This document shows, piece by piece, positions 49,363 to 57,136 of a DNA stretch of 64,000 nucleotides. Origin of the DNA: Jatrophihabitans sp. (GTDB lineage: Bacteria; Actinomycetota; Actinomycetes; Mycobacteriales; Jatrophihabitantaceae); contig DASWNX010000004.1 of NCBI GenBank assembly GCA_036399055.1, positions 98,504-162,503 on the forward strand, read 5' to 3'. The notes beneath the pieces were generated by a model, which was given only the letters and a program-made list of their open reading frames with translations, had not been told where the DNA came from and did not search any database. Position 1 is the stretch's first letter; each line of letters opens with the position of its first letter. The position numbers and the translations under genes are program-made.

Positions 49363-50742
49363 ATGCGCCGTTCTTTGCCCTTGCTGTGCGCCGCGACCAT
49401 GGCCTTGTCGGCCTTTGCGGTGAGCGTTCCCGGTCATGCCGCTGTGCCGGCAAACTCCCCGAGCGCCGCTTCGACCAATGCCGCGGCCAAGTCGGTCGCC
49501 AATGAGCTGGTGGTCGGCTACGTCAGCGGCGCGGCGGCCACCGACCGGGCTCGGGCTCGTGACAAGGTCGCGGCCCGGTTGGCTCAGCGTGTGGTCACTG
49601 CCTCAGGTGCCCGCGCCGAGGTCGAGTTGGTCCGGTTGCCGGCCGGCGCCGACCAGGCGCGTGCGATGCGTGAGCTGAAGGCCGACCCGTCGGTCGCCTA
49701 CGCCGAGCCGAACTGGGTCTACACCCACGCCGCGACCGCCACCGACCCGTACTACACCAACGGCAGCCTGTGGGGCATGTACGGCCCGAACACGACTCCG
49801 GCCAACGCCTACGGCAGCAACGCCGCCGCGGCCTGGGCCGCGGGCCAGACCGGCTCCTCCAGCGTCTACGTCGGCATCATCGACGAGGGCATCCAGTACA
49901 CCCACCCGGACCTGGCCGGCCAGGTGGGCAACCCCCTGGAGACCGCCAACGGCGTCGATGACGACGGCAACGGCTATGTCGACGACGTCTACGGCTGGGA
50001 CTTCGCCGGCAACGACAGCAGCGTCTACGACGGTGGCACCCGAGGCAGCAGCGATGATCACGGCACCCACGTCTCCGGCACCATCGGCGCCAAGGCGAAC
50101 AACGGCGCGGGCGTGGTCGGGGTCAACTGGAACGTCCGGCTGATCAGCGGCAAGTTCCTCGGACGCAACGGTGGCACGTTGGCCAACGCAGTGCTGGCGG
50201 TCGACTACTTCACCGGTCTGAAGGCCCGTGGCGTGAACATCGTCGCGACCAACAACTCCTGGGGCGGCGGCGGTTTCTCCCAGGCGCTGATGGACGCCAT
50301 CGAGCGGGCCAACCGCGCCAACATCCTGTTCATCGCCGCGGCCGGTAACGGCGGCAGCGACCAGGTCGGTGACAACAACGACGTGACCGCTCACTACCCG
50401 AGCACCTACACCAACTCCAACGTCATCGCCGTCGCTGCCATCACCAGCACCGGCACCCGGGCGAGCTGGTCCAACTACGGCGCGACCAGCGTCGACATCG
50501 GCGCGCCCGGTGCCGCGATCTGGTCCTCTACCGCGTACAACATCTACGAGTCCTACAGCGGCACCTCGATGGCCACCCCGCACGTGACCGGAGCAGCCGC
50601 GCTCTACGCCTCGACCCACCCCGGGGCGACGGCCGCCGCGATCAAGAACGCCCTGCTCAGCAGCGCCGTTCCGACCGCCTCGATGTCCGGCATCACCACC
50701 ACCGGTGGTCGGCTGGACGCCTTCGCGGCGATGTCCAAGTAA
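49363..50742 (+). CDS. Secreted S8 (subtilisin-like) serine protease
   Basis: Extracellular protease of 459 residues. Signal peptide MRRSLPLLCAATMALSAFAV..., an I9-type propeptide (about 45-120: ANELVVGYVSG, VELVRLPAGADQARAMRELK, SVAYAEPNWVY), then the catalytic domain with Asp (VGIIDEGIQYTHPDL), His (DDHGTHVSGTIG), oxyanion Asn (AAAGNGGSD) and Ser (YSGTSMATPHVTGAA), so the triad is complete. NGVDDDGNGYVDDVYGWDF is the usual calcium-binding stretch. AAGGAG lies 6 bases before the ATG. It is followed by a strong terminator hairpin. Confidence 0.93.
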   Translation: MRRSLPLLCAATMALSAFAVSVPGHAAVPANSPSAASTNAAAKSVANELVVGYVSGAAATDRARARDKVAARLAQRVVTASGARAEVELVRLPAGADQARAMRELKADPSVAYAEPNWVYTHAATATDPYYTNGSLWGMYGPNTTPANAYGSNAAAAWAAGQTGSSSVYVGIIDEGIQYTHPDLAGQVGNPLETANGVDDDGNGYVDDVYGWDFAGNDSSVYDGGTRGSSDDHGTHVSGTIGAKANNGAGVVGVNWNVRLISGKFLGRNGGTLANAVLAVDYFTGLKARGVNIVATNNSWGGGGFSQALMDAIERANRANILFIAAAGNGGSDQVGDNNDVTAHYPSTYTNSNVIAVAAITSTGTRASWSNYGATSVDIGAPGAAIWSSTAYNIYESYSGTSMATPHVTGAAALYASTHPGATAAAIKNALLSSAVPTASMSGITTTGGRLDAFAAMSK

Positions 50743-50795
50743 GTCAGTCCCCCTCGCTGAATCAGCTACGTCCCCGCTGAGTCAGCACAGCAAGT

Positions 50796-50834
50796 AGGCG
50801 GCGGTGTTCGGGCCAAGCCCGGACACCGCCGTTT
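50796..50834 (+). terminator. Strong rho-independent-type hairpin after the protease
   Basis: GGCGGTGTTCGGGC pairs with GCCCGGACACCGCC (one G-U pair), extended by four more pairs, around a CAA loop. GTTTGCTTGTCT follows, a fairly T-rich tail for this genome. Confidence 0.75.
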
Positions 50835-50901
50835 GCTTGTCTGCCGAACCCGCGCCGACCCGCCACACCGGTGCGGAGCTCGATGAGTTTCGGCCCCACT
50901 C

Positions 50902-50970
50902 CTGCCGGAAGTGGCCTGCTGCCGGGAGTGGCCTCTTGCCGGAGTGGCCTTTTGTCGGAAGTGGCCTCCT
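50902..50970. repeat. Degenerate ~17-bp tandem repeat (TGCCGGAAGTGGCCT)
   Basis: Four imperfect copies of a 16-18-base unit in the gap between the protease and GTPase genes. Each unit contains GGAGTGGCC or GGAAGTGGCC. Non-coding; copies differ by small indels. Confidence 0.7.
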
Positions 50971-51014
50971 GCCACCTGCCTCCGTCGCTCAGCGGCCCCG
51001 AGCCGAACACCCGG

Positions 51015-52679
51015 TCAGCGGCGGGCGGCGGCCAGCGCCTGGCAGAACGCCGTGGCGGCCTCGAGTTCGGCGGCCAGGGGCGTCAGCACACTGCGCCGGG
51101 CCACCTCCCGCACTCCCGAGTCCAATGACCGGCGAGCCCGGGCGCGCCGCCGGGCCGCGCCGACAGCCACGAACGGGCGCACCAGCAGCGACGTGAGCAA
51201 TCCCAGCGCCAGCCCGCCGATCAGCAGCAGGGTCGGCGCCGGAGCGCGCCCGACGTGCAGGCTGGGACCAGGCAGCTGCAGGTAGGCGAAGACGGCCAGC
51301 GTCGCCAGCCAGACGAGCCCGGCGACCGCTGCCAGCAGGAACAGCCACTGCAGTCCGCGCACTCCGCCCCACCACAACGGCCGGTCCGCGTGTGACAGCC
51401 GGGCCGTGCGCACCGCCTGGTCCAGCTCACCGGGCAACTCGTTCTGCCTGACCTCGATCACCGCGGTGGCCGAGGCCTGCCAGTCGGGCGCCAGTCCCTG
51501 CGTGCGGTCGTTGACCAGTTCGCGCAAGGCGTTGGACACCAGGGCGCGCTGGGCTCCGGTGGCGGCCGGGCGCGAGGTGACCCCGCTGGAGTCGGCGTCC
51601 AGGTGCAGCCGGCGTAGCGGATCAGGCCGCAGCCGGCTCAACCAGCGGGTCAGCGGCCAGCCGACACTGGCGGTGGCCCGCATCCGGTAGGAGCGCCCGG
51701 CGGCGTCAGCGACCGGGCCGGCGCCGGCGGCGACCGCCAGCGCGCGCACCAGGGTCTCCTCGCTGCGTGCGGCTTCTCGTCCGGCGTCGCGCGACTTTCC
51801 GGCGCAGAGCGGCTCAAGGGCGGTCACCGCGGCGTCGGCGTCGGCGTGCAGCCGCGCCAGGGCGACCTGGCTGCTCGTGACCCGCTCGGCCAGTGAGGCG
51901 CGCAGCTGGGGCAGGCCGTCGCCGCGGGTAGCCGAGGCCGCGAGCACCGGGACCCCGGCCAGGCCATCATCGGCGAGCAGTTGAGCCAGGTGCCGCCGGC
52001 AACTGTCCAGGGCGTCGTCATCGAGCCGGTCAGCCTTGTTCAGCACCACCATCATCACCTCGCGGTGGGCCCCGAGCGGGCGCAGGTAGCGCTGGTGCAC
52101 CGCGGCGTCGGCGTACTTCTGGGGGTCCAGGACCCACACCAGCAGGTCGACCACCTCGGTCATCCGCTCGGCCTCCAGCCGATGAGCCGCCGCAGTCGAG
52201 TCGAAGTCGGGCAGGTCGACCAGCACCAGCCCCGCCAGCGTCGGCTGGCCTGGTCCGGCGGCGTCGCCGGTCACAAGGTGCCGGTCGCGGACCTCCAGCC
52301 AGTCGAGCAGGCCTGCGACGTCGTCCCCACCGGACCCAGTGCCGGCTGACCCGGCGCCGGCTGACCCAGTGCCGGCTGACCCAGCGCCGGCGGCGGGCCA
52401 GATCGCCGCGCGGGACCGGCTAGTGGTCGGGCGCCGAACACCGGTCGGGGCCAGCACCTCACCCGCCAGCGCGTTGAACAGGCTCGACTTGCCGCTGCCG
52501 GTGCCGCCGGCCAACGCCACCACGGTGCGCTCCGGAGCGAGCCTGCGCCGGGCCGCGGCCCGGCTCAGCAAGATCCGGGCCGGCGCCAGCAGGCTCGGGT
52601 CGCAGCGGCGTTCGCCGAGTTCCACGGCTTGACCCAGCGCCTCCAGGCGAGCACCGAGTTCAGGGGACCGCCGGCTCAC
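51015..52679 (-). CDS. Membrane-anchored dynamin-like GTPase (second of a pair)
   Basis: GTPase of 554 residues. P-loop VALAGGTGSGKSSLFNALAG near residue 57, a threonine-containing switch (RRPTTSRSRAA), the DxxG-like VLVDLPDFDST and the base-recognition motif LNKADRL. A low-complexity Gly/Ala/Ser insert (about 97-115) is encoded by a short tandem repeat. Two adjacent membrane segments (WLFLLAAVAGLVWLATLAVF and TLLLIGGLALGLLTSLL) lie near residues 450-510. The GTG start overlaps the stop of the upstream GTPase (GTGA). Actinobacterial paired dynamin-like proteins act in membrane remodelling at septa (known for Streptomyces DynA/DynB); that role is inferred. Confidence 0.85.
   Translation of the reverse strand: MSRRSPELGARLEALGQAVELGERRCDPSLLAPARILLSRAAARRRLAPERTVVALAGGTGSGKSSLFNALAGEVLAPTGVRRPTTSRSRAAIWPAAGAGSAGTGSAGAGSAGTGSGGDDVAGLLDWLEVRDRHLVTGDAAGPGQPTLAGLVLVDLPDFDSTAAAHRLEAERMTEVVDLLVWVLDPQKYADAAVHQRYLRPLGAHREVMMVVLNKADRLDDDALDSCRRHLAQLLADDGLAGVPVLAASATRGDGLPQLRASLAERVTSSQVALARLHADADAAVTALEPLCAGKSRDAGREAARSEETLVRALAVAAGAGPVADAAGRSYRMRATASVGWPLTRWLSRLRPDPLRRLHLDADSSGVTSRPAATGAQRALVSNALRELVNDRTQGLAPDWQASATAVIEVRQNELPGELDQAVRTARLSHADRPLWWGGVRGLQWLFLLAAVAGLVWLATLAVFAYLQLPGPSLHVGRAPAPTLLLIGGLALGLLTSLLVRPFVAVGAARRRARARRSLDSGVREVARRSVLTPLAAELEAATAFCQALAAARR
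52334..52390 (-). repeat. 15-bp tandem repeat in the GTPase gene
   Basis: About four copies of a 15-base unit (CCAGTGCCGGCTGAC and variants) encode the Gly-Ser-Ala-Gly insert next to the GTPase switch region. In frame. Confidence 0.75.
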
Positions 52680-54451
52680 CGGGCGGCTCGGGCGGCTTCG
52701 ACCGAGTGCACCGCGGCGCGGAACCGGGCAGTCGCCCCGTCCGGCGGCGCCGCCGCTGCCACCAGGTCGTGGAATCGCTGGGCGTCGGCGGCAAGCAGGC
52801 TGTCGACGTGGCGCAGCAACGCCTCTCGGGCCCGAACGGCCAGCGATCGCACCGCCTGGTCACCGAAGATCGCCTCCAGCACCTTCTGGCTCAGCGCCGC
52901 GGTGCCGCCGGCGATGGCGATCTCGCCTCCGGTCAGGCCGCCGGTCTGGGCGAAAAGGGCGACGATCATCACCGAGCCGGCGCCGTTCACCCCGTAGGAG
53001 GCCAGCTTGGCCAGCTGCCGCCGGTCACCGCCCTCAGCCCGCACCAGCTCCAGCACCTCGCCCTGCCAGATCCGCACGCTCTCCTCCGCATGGGTGGCGA
53101 TGTCAGCGGAGGCTCGGTCCAGCTTGACGGGGCTGCCGGTCAACAACGCCTTCCCGTCGCTGCGGGTCGACCAGGCCGCGGCCGCGGTGGCAGCGGCCCG
53201 CTCGGCGGCGTCACGTAGCAGGCCCTGCAAGTTCATCTCCAACGCCGCCTCCACCGGCGCCGCGCCCGACGGGCGGCCGGTGACCGCCGCGACCACCCGG
53301 TCGCGCACCCAGCCGATCCGGGACTCCAGCGTGCGCATCAACTCTCCGGTGCCGACGAACTCCTGCCAGCGGGCCAGCACCTCGCCACGCAGCAGCGTGC
53401 CGTCGCTCACCTCTCGCCCGACGGTGGCCCGTGCCTGGTCATAGGCCTCGTCCACTGCTTGAGCCAGCTCTCGCGCCGCCTGCTCCTGGGCGTCCACCGC
53501 CGAGGCCAGCCCCGCTCCGCGCAGTTGCAGGCTGTTGATCGCGCCGGTCATGGTGGCCCGGATGACCTCTGCCCGAGCCGAGGCGTCGGCGGCCAGCGCG
53601 CCGATCCAGTCGCGGACCGGGGCGACCGCCGAGTCCGGCAGCCGGCCGTTCTGCAGGCTCGCCTCCGGCACCACCAGCAACGGCGCGTCGGCCAGGCCCT
53701 CGCGGTCGAGCAGTTGCCGCAGGTGCGCGTCCACCTCGCCGAGCGCCTCCGGCGGCATCCGGTCCAGCACGACTGCCAGCGCGGTGGCCCGCTCCCGCGC
53801 CACCCGTAACAGGTCCCAGGGCACGGCGTCGGCGTAGCGGGCCGCCGTGGTCACGAACAGCCAGAGGTCGGCCGCGGCAAGCAGCTGCACCGCCAGCTCG
53901 CGGTTGCTCTCGACGAGGGAGTCGATGTCGGGGGCGTCCAGCAGGGCCAGACCCGGCGTCAGCGACGGCACGGCGACCAGGCGCAAGGACCGGCCGGGTT
54001 GGTCGCCGGCCACCTCGGGACCGGTGGTGCGGGCCAGCCCCGGCAGGATCCGGTCGCCGGTGAACCAGCCGGTGTCATCGGGGTGGAAGACCAGCACCGG
54101 AGACCTGGTGGTCGGCCGAAGCACGCCGGCCTGGCTGACCTCATGACCGACCAGGGCGTTGACCAGCGTCGACTTGCCTGCCCCGGTGGAGCCGCCGATG
54201 ACCACCAGCAGCGGGGCGTCCTGCTGCTCAAGCCGGGGGATCAGGTAGTCCTCCAGCTGAGCCACCAGCTGGTCACGCAGCGCCCGCGCCTCAGCGGCGC
54301 CGGGCGTCTGCAGGTTCAGCGGAAGCTCGGCGGTCGCTCGGCGCAACTCGCGCAGGGCTGCCAGCAGCGGCGATGGCGCGCCCTTGTCCAGTCGCGTCAT
54401 GTGCTCAGCGGCGGCAGGCGCCTGGGTCGGGTCACACACCAACCCTGCCAT
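52676..54451 (-). CDS. Dynamin-like GTPase (first of a pair)
   Basis: GTPase of 591 residues. P-loop VVIGGSTGAGKSTLVNALVG near residue 85, RPTTRSPVLVF as switch I with its Thr, LLDAPDIDSLVES as DxxG-like switch II, and AVVLDRMPP at the place of the base-recognition motif, which is degenerate (no NKxD). A helical region follows. The C-terminal part has one hydrophobic stretch (SVMIVALFAQTGGLTGGEIAIAGG). Start is ATG 54451, with an in-frame ATG at residue 18 as alternative. Coupled to the second GTPase by a 4-base overlap. Confidence 0.85.
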   Translation of the reverse strand: MAGLVCDPTQAPAAAEHMTRLDKGAPSPLLAALRELRRATAELPLNLQTPGAAEARALRDQLVAQLEDYLIPRLEQQDAPLLVVIGGSTGAGKSTLVNALVGHEVSQAGVLRPTTRSPVLVFHPDDTGWFTGDRILPGLARTTGPEVAGDQPGRSLRLVAVPSLTPGLALLDAPDIDSLVESNRELAVQLLAAADLWLFVTTAARYADAVPWDLLRVARERATALAVVLDRMPPEALGEVDAHLRQLLDREGLADAPLLVVPEASLQNGRLPDSAVAPVRDWIGALAADASARAEVIRATMTGAINSLQLRGAGLASAVDAQEQAARELAQAVDEAYDQARATVGREVSDGTLLRGEVLARWQEFVGTGELMRTLESRIGWVRDRVVAAVTGRPSGAAPVEAALEMNLQGLLRDAAERAAATAAAAWSTRSDGKALLTGSPVKLDRASADIATHAEESVRIWQGEVLELVRAEGGDRRQLAKLASYGVNGAGSVMIVALFAQTGGLTGGEIAIAGGTAALSQKVLEAIFGDQAVRSLAVRAREALLRHVDSLLAADAQRFHDLVAAAAPPDGATARFRAAVHSVEAARAAR

Positions 54452-54488
54452 GCCACCGCGACGCCGTCACGTGCCAGGCGCCGACCAC

Positions 54489-55319
54489 TCACCAGGTGGG
54501 GATCGAGGCGAAACCCTCGAGGTAGCGATGGCAGCGACCGCTCAGCAGCACCCGGTCACCGGCGATCCGGCAGCGCAGCGTGCCGCCCCGCGCGGAGAGC
54601 TGGCCGGCCGTCAGCGTGGTCTTGCCCAGCCACTGGGCCCACAGCGGGACGAGCTGGGTGTGCGCCGAGCCGGTGACCGGATCCTCGGCCACGCCTGCCA
54701 GCACACCGAAGTACCGGGAGACGAAGTCGAAGTCGGTGCCCTCGCCGGCGCTGGTGACCACCACTCCGCGCACCTGCAGCCTGCTCAGGAGGTGGTGGTC
54801 GGGCGCGAGCCGGCGCACCGTCTCGGCGCTGTCCAGCACGCAGATCAGGTCCGATCCCTGCAGGGACTGCCAGACCGGAGCGCCCAGCGCCTGCTCGAGG
54901 ATCGGGTCGACGTCCACCGGCAGCGACTGCTCAGCGGGAAAGTCCAGGGTGAGCTCACCGTCGGCTTCCTGAGTGACGTGCAGCCAGCCGCTGCGGGTCC
55001 AGAACTGCAGCCGCTCGGCGGTGGGGTGGACGTCGGCGAACAGGTAGGACGCCGCCGCCAGGGTGGCGTGCCCGCACAGGTCGACCTCGATCGCCGGGGT
55101 GAACCAGCGCAGTGCGTACGCCGGCTGGCCGGCATCGGGCGCGGTGGCCTGCGCCGGCAGCTCGGGCACCAGGAAGGCTGTCTCGGACAGGTTGTTCTCG
55201 GTGGCCACCTGCTGCAGCAGGCGGTCCGCCGGCCACTGGCCCAGCGGCATCACCGCGGCCGGGTTGCCCGCGAACAGCGCATCGGCGAAGGCGTCGATCT
55301 GGATCAGGGGCACCCGCAT
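54489..55319 (-). CDS. PhzF-family isomerase/epimerase-like protein
   Basis: Protein of the PhzF/diaminopimelate-epimerase fold, 276 residues. The N-terminal VPLIQIDAFADALFAGNPAAVMPL, the catalytic Glu in ENNLSETAFLV, ALRWFTPAIEVDLCGHATLAAA and EDPVTGSAHTQLVPLWA are all typical. True PhzF isomerises dihydrohydroxyanthranilate, but most stand-alone homologues are housekeeping with unknown substrate. It is far from the anthranilate-type genes and beside unrelated genes, so a link to BGC A is not supported. Confidence 0.88.
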   Translation of the reverse strand: MRVPLIQIDAFADALFAGNPAAVMPLGQWPADRLLQQVATENNLSETAFLVPELPAQATAPDAGQPAYALRWFTPAIEVDLCGHATLAAASYLFADVHPTAERLQFWTRSGWLHVTQEADGELTLDFPAEQSLPVDVDPILEQALGAPVWQSLQGSDLICVLDSAETVRRLAPDHHLLSRLQVRGVVVTSAGEGTDFDFVSRYFGVLAGVAEDPVTGSAHTQLVPLWAQWLGKTTLTAGQLSARGGTLRCRIAGDRVLLSGRCHRYLEGFASIPTW

Positions 55320-55378
55320 GGTAGGAAGCCTAACGACAGGCGTTGCGGCTCAGCTGCCGTGCCTTTGAAGGGAGACCG

Positions 55379-56554
55379 ATGCCTGAGCGCCGCTTTGACA
55401 TCGTCCTGTTCGGCGCCACCGGCTTCACCGGGCGGCTGACCGCGGACTACCTGGCCCGGCATGCCCCGGCGGGTTGCCGGTGGGCGCTGGCCGGTCGCAA
55501 CCAGGCCAAGCTCGAAGCCGTCCGGGCCGAGCTGAGCGCCATCGACGGCGCGCTGGCTCAGCTGCCGTTGCTGAGCGCCGACACCGGTGACCCGGCCTCG
55601 CTGGCAGCGGTGGCGGCCAGCAGCCGGGTGGTGATCAGCACGGTGGGGCCCTACCTGCGGCACGGGGAACCGCTGGTGGCGGCCTGCGCCGAGGCCGGCA
55701 CGGACTACCTCGACCTGACCGGCGAGCCTGAGTTCGTCGACCTGATGTACGCCCGCCATCACCAGCAGGCGACGCGCTCGGGCGCCCGGCTGATCCACTG
55801 CTGCGGCTTCGACTCGATCCCGCACGACCTGGGCGTCTTCTTCACCGTCGGCCTGCTGCCCGATGACGTCGCGATCACCGTCGACGGGGTGGTGCGGGCC
55901 GGGGGCCGGCCGTCGGCCGGAACCGTCCACTCGGCGGTCACGGCCTTCTCGCGGGTGCGCGGCTCGGCCGAGGCTGCGCGGGCCCGCCGGCAAGTGGAGC
56001 CGCGACCGCAGGACCGGCGCGCGCGGGCGGCGCGAACCGCGCCACGTCGGGTGGACGGGATGTGGCTGCTGCCGTTGCCGACCATCGACCCCCAGGTGGT
56101 GGCCCGCTCAGGTAGGGCGCTGGCGCGCTATGGCCCGGACTTCACCTACCACCACTACGCCGGCGTCCGGAAGCTGCCGGTGGCGGTGGGCAGCGTGGCC
56201 GGCATGGCGACGCTGATGGGCCTGGCCCAGCTGCCGCCGGCCCGCCGGTTGCTGTTGAGCCACTTCTCCTCCGGCACCGGGCCGTCGGAGCGGCAACGGT
56301 CCGCGAGCTGGTTCAAGGTGCGATTCACTGCCACCGGCGGCGGTCATCGGGTGGTGACGCAGGTGTCCGGCGGTGACCCGGGCTATGACGAGACCGCCAA
56401 GATGCTGGCCGAGTCGGCGCTGTGCGTGGCCTTCGACGATCTGCCCGTCACCGCGGGGCAGGTCACCACCGCGGTCGCGATGGGTCAACCGCTGATCCAG
56501 CGGTTGACCAGGGCCGGCCTGCGGTTCGCGGTGCTGGAGCAGTCGGTTCGCTAG
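55379..56554 (+). CDS. Saccharopine dehydrogenase-like / trans-acting enoyl reductase family protein
   Basis: NAD(P)-binding protein of 391 residues resembling mycobacterial trans-acting enoyl reductases and saccharopine-dehydrogenase-like proteins. The N-terminal FDIVLFGATGFTGRLTADYLA is the GxxGxxG nucleotide site. VVISTVGPYLRHGEPLVAACAEAGTDYLDLTGEPEFV and IHCCGFDSIPHDLG are family hallmarks. A hydrophobic segment lies around residue 285. AAGGGAG sits before the ATG. Probably reduces a lipid double bond; the substrate is not evident. Confidence 0.87.
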   Translation: MPERRFDIVLFGATGFTGRLTADYLARHAPAGCRWALAGRNQAKLEAVRAELSAIDGALAQLPLLSADTGDPASLAAVAASSRVVISTVGPYLRHGEPLVAACAEAGTDYLDLTGEPEFVDLMYARHHQQATRSGARLIHCCGFDSIPHDLGVFFTVGLLPDDVAITVDGVVRAGGRPSAGTVHSAVTAFSRVRGSAEAARARRQVEPRPQDRRARAARTAPRRVDGMWLLPLPTIDPQVVARSGRALARYGPDFTYHHYAGVRKLPVAVGSVAGMATLMGLAQLPPARRLLLSHFSSGTGPSERQRSASWFKVRFTATGGGHRVVTQVSGGDPGYDETAKMLAESALCVAFDDLPVTAGQVTTAVAMGQPLIQRLTRAGLRFAVLEQSVR

Positions 56555-57066
56555 CGGATCGTCATCATCCCCGCCGGCATGGCGCTCAGCAGCTCACGCG
56601 CCCGCTCGGCGAACCGGTGCTCGACCAGCACCTCGTACTTCGTGGCGACCACCTGGCTGACGGAGGAGAAGTCCCGGGTGCCGCCCCGGGTGATCGCGGC
56701 GAAGCCGATCTGGCTCCAGATCAGGCCGAAGATCGCCCCGAAGATGGGGGTGCTGATCAGGAAGCCGAGCTGGTTGCCGTCGCCGAAGATCGAGAACGCC
56801 AGTCCGACGAAGAGCCCCATCCAGAGCCCGGACATGGCGCCGGCGGCGGCGACCTTGGTGCGGGTGATCCGGCCGGTGACCCGCTCGACCGTCTTGAGCT
56901 CGGTGCCCACGATCGCCATGTTCTGGACTTCGAACTCGTTGTCGGACAGGTAGTCAACGACCTTCTGGGCCTGCTCGTAGCTGTCGTAGACACCCAGTGA
57001 CATCGGGTACTCCAGGTCAAGCCCGGGGCGCGGGATGCTCGCAGAGACATTCGATGACATAGCCAT
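56551..57066 (-). CDS. YflT-like general stress protein
   Basis: Small membrane-associated protein of 171 residues. The N-terminal PMSLGVYDSYEQAQKVVDYLSDNEFEVQNMAIVGTELKTVERVTG is the general-stress (YflT/GSP) domain. A glycine-rich double hydrophobic segment follows (AAGAMSGLWMGLFVGLAFSIF, LGFLISTPIFGAIFGLIW). It converges with the reductase-like gene and overlaps its end by 4 bases. No biochemical function is established. Confidence 0.88.
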   Translation of the reverse strand: MAMSSNVSASIPRPGLDLEYPMSLGVYDSYEQAQKVVDYLSDNEFEVQNMAIVGTELKTVERVTGRITRTKVAAAGAMSGLWMGLFVGLAFSIFGDGNQLGFLISTPIFGAIFGLIWSQIGFAAITRGGTRDFSSVSQVVATKYEVLVEHRFAERARELLSAMPAGMMTIR

Positions 57067-57136
57067 GTCTCAACTGTGCCACTGATCCGGTCCCGACGCC
57101 CGCACTCCACAGCCCGCACCCAGGACCGGCTGCTCG

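Noticed and set aside
54489-55319. PhzF-like gene as part of a phenazine cluster with the TrpEG-type genes
   Set aside because: It lies 40 kb away among unrelated genes, and PhzA/B, PhzD and PhzG are missing.
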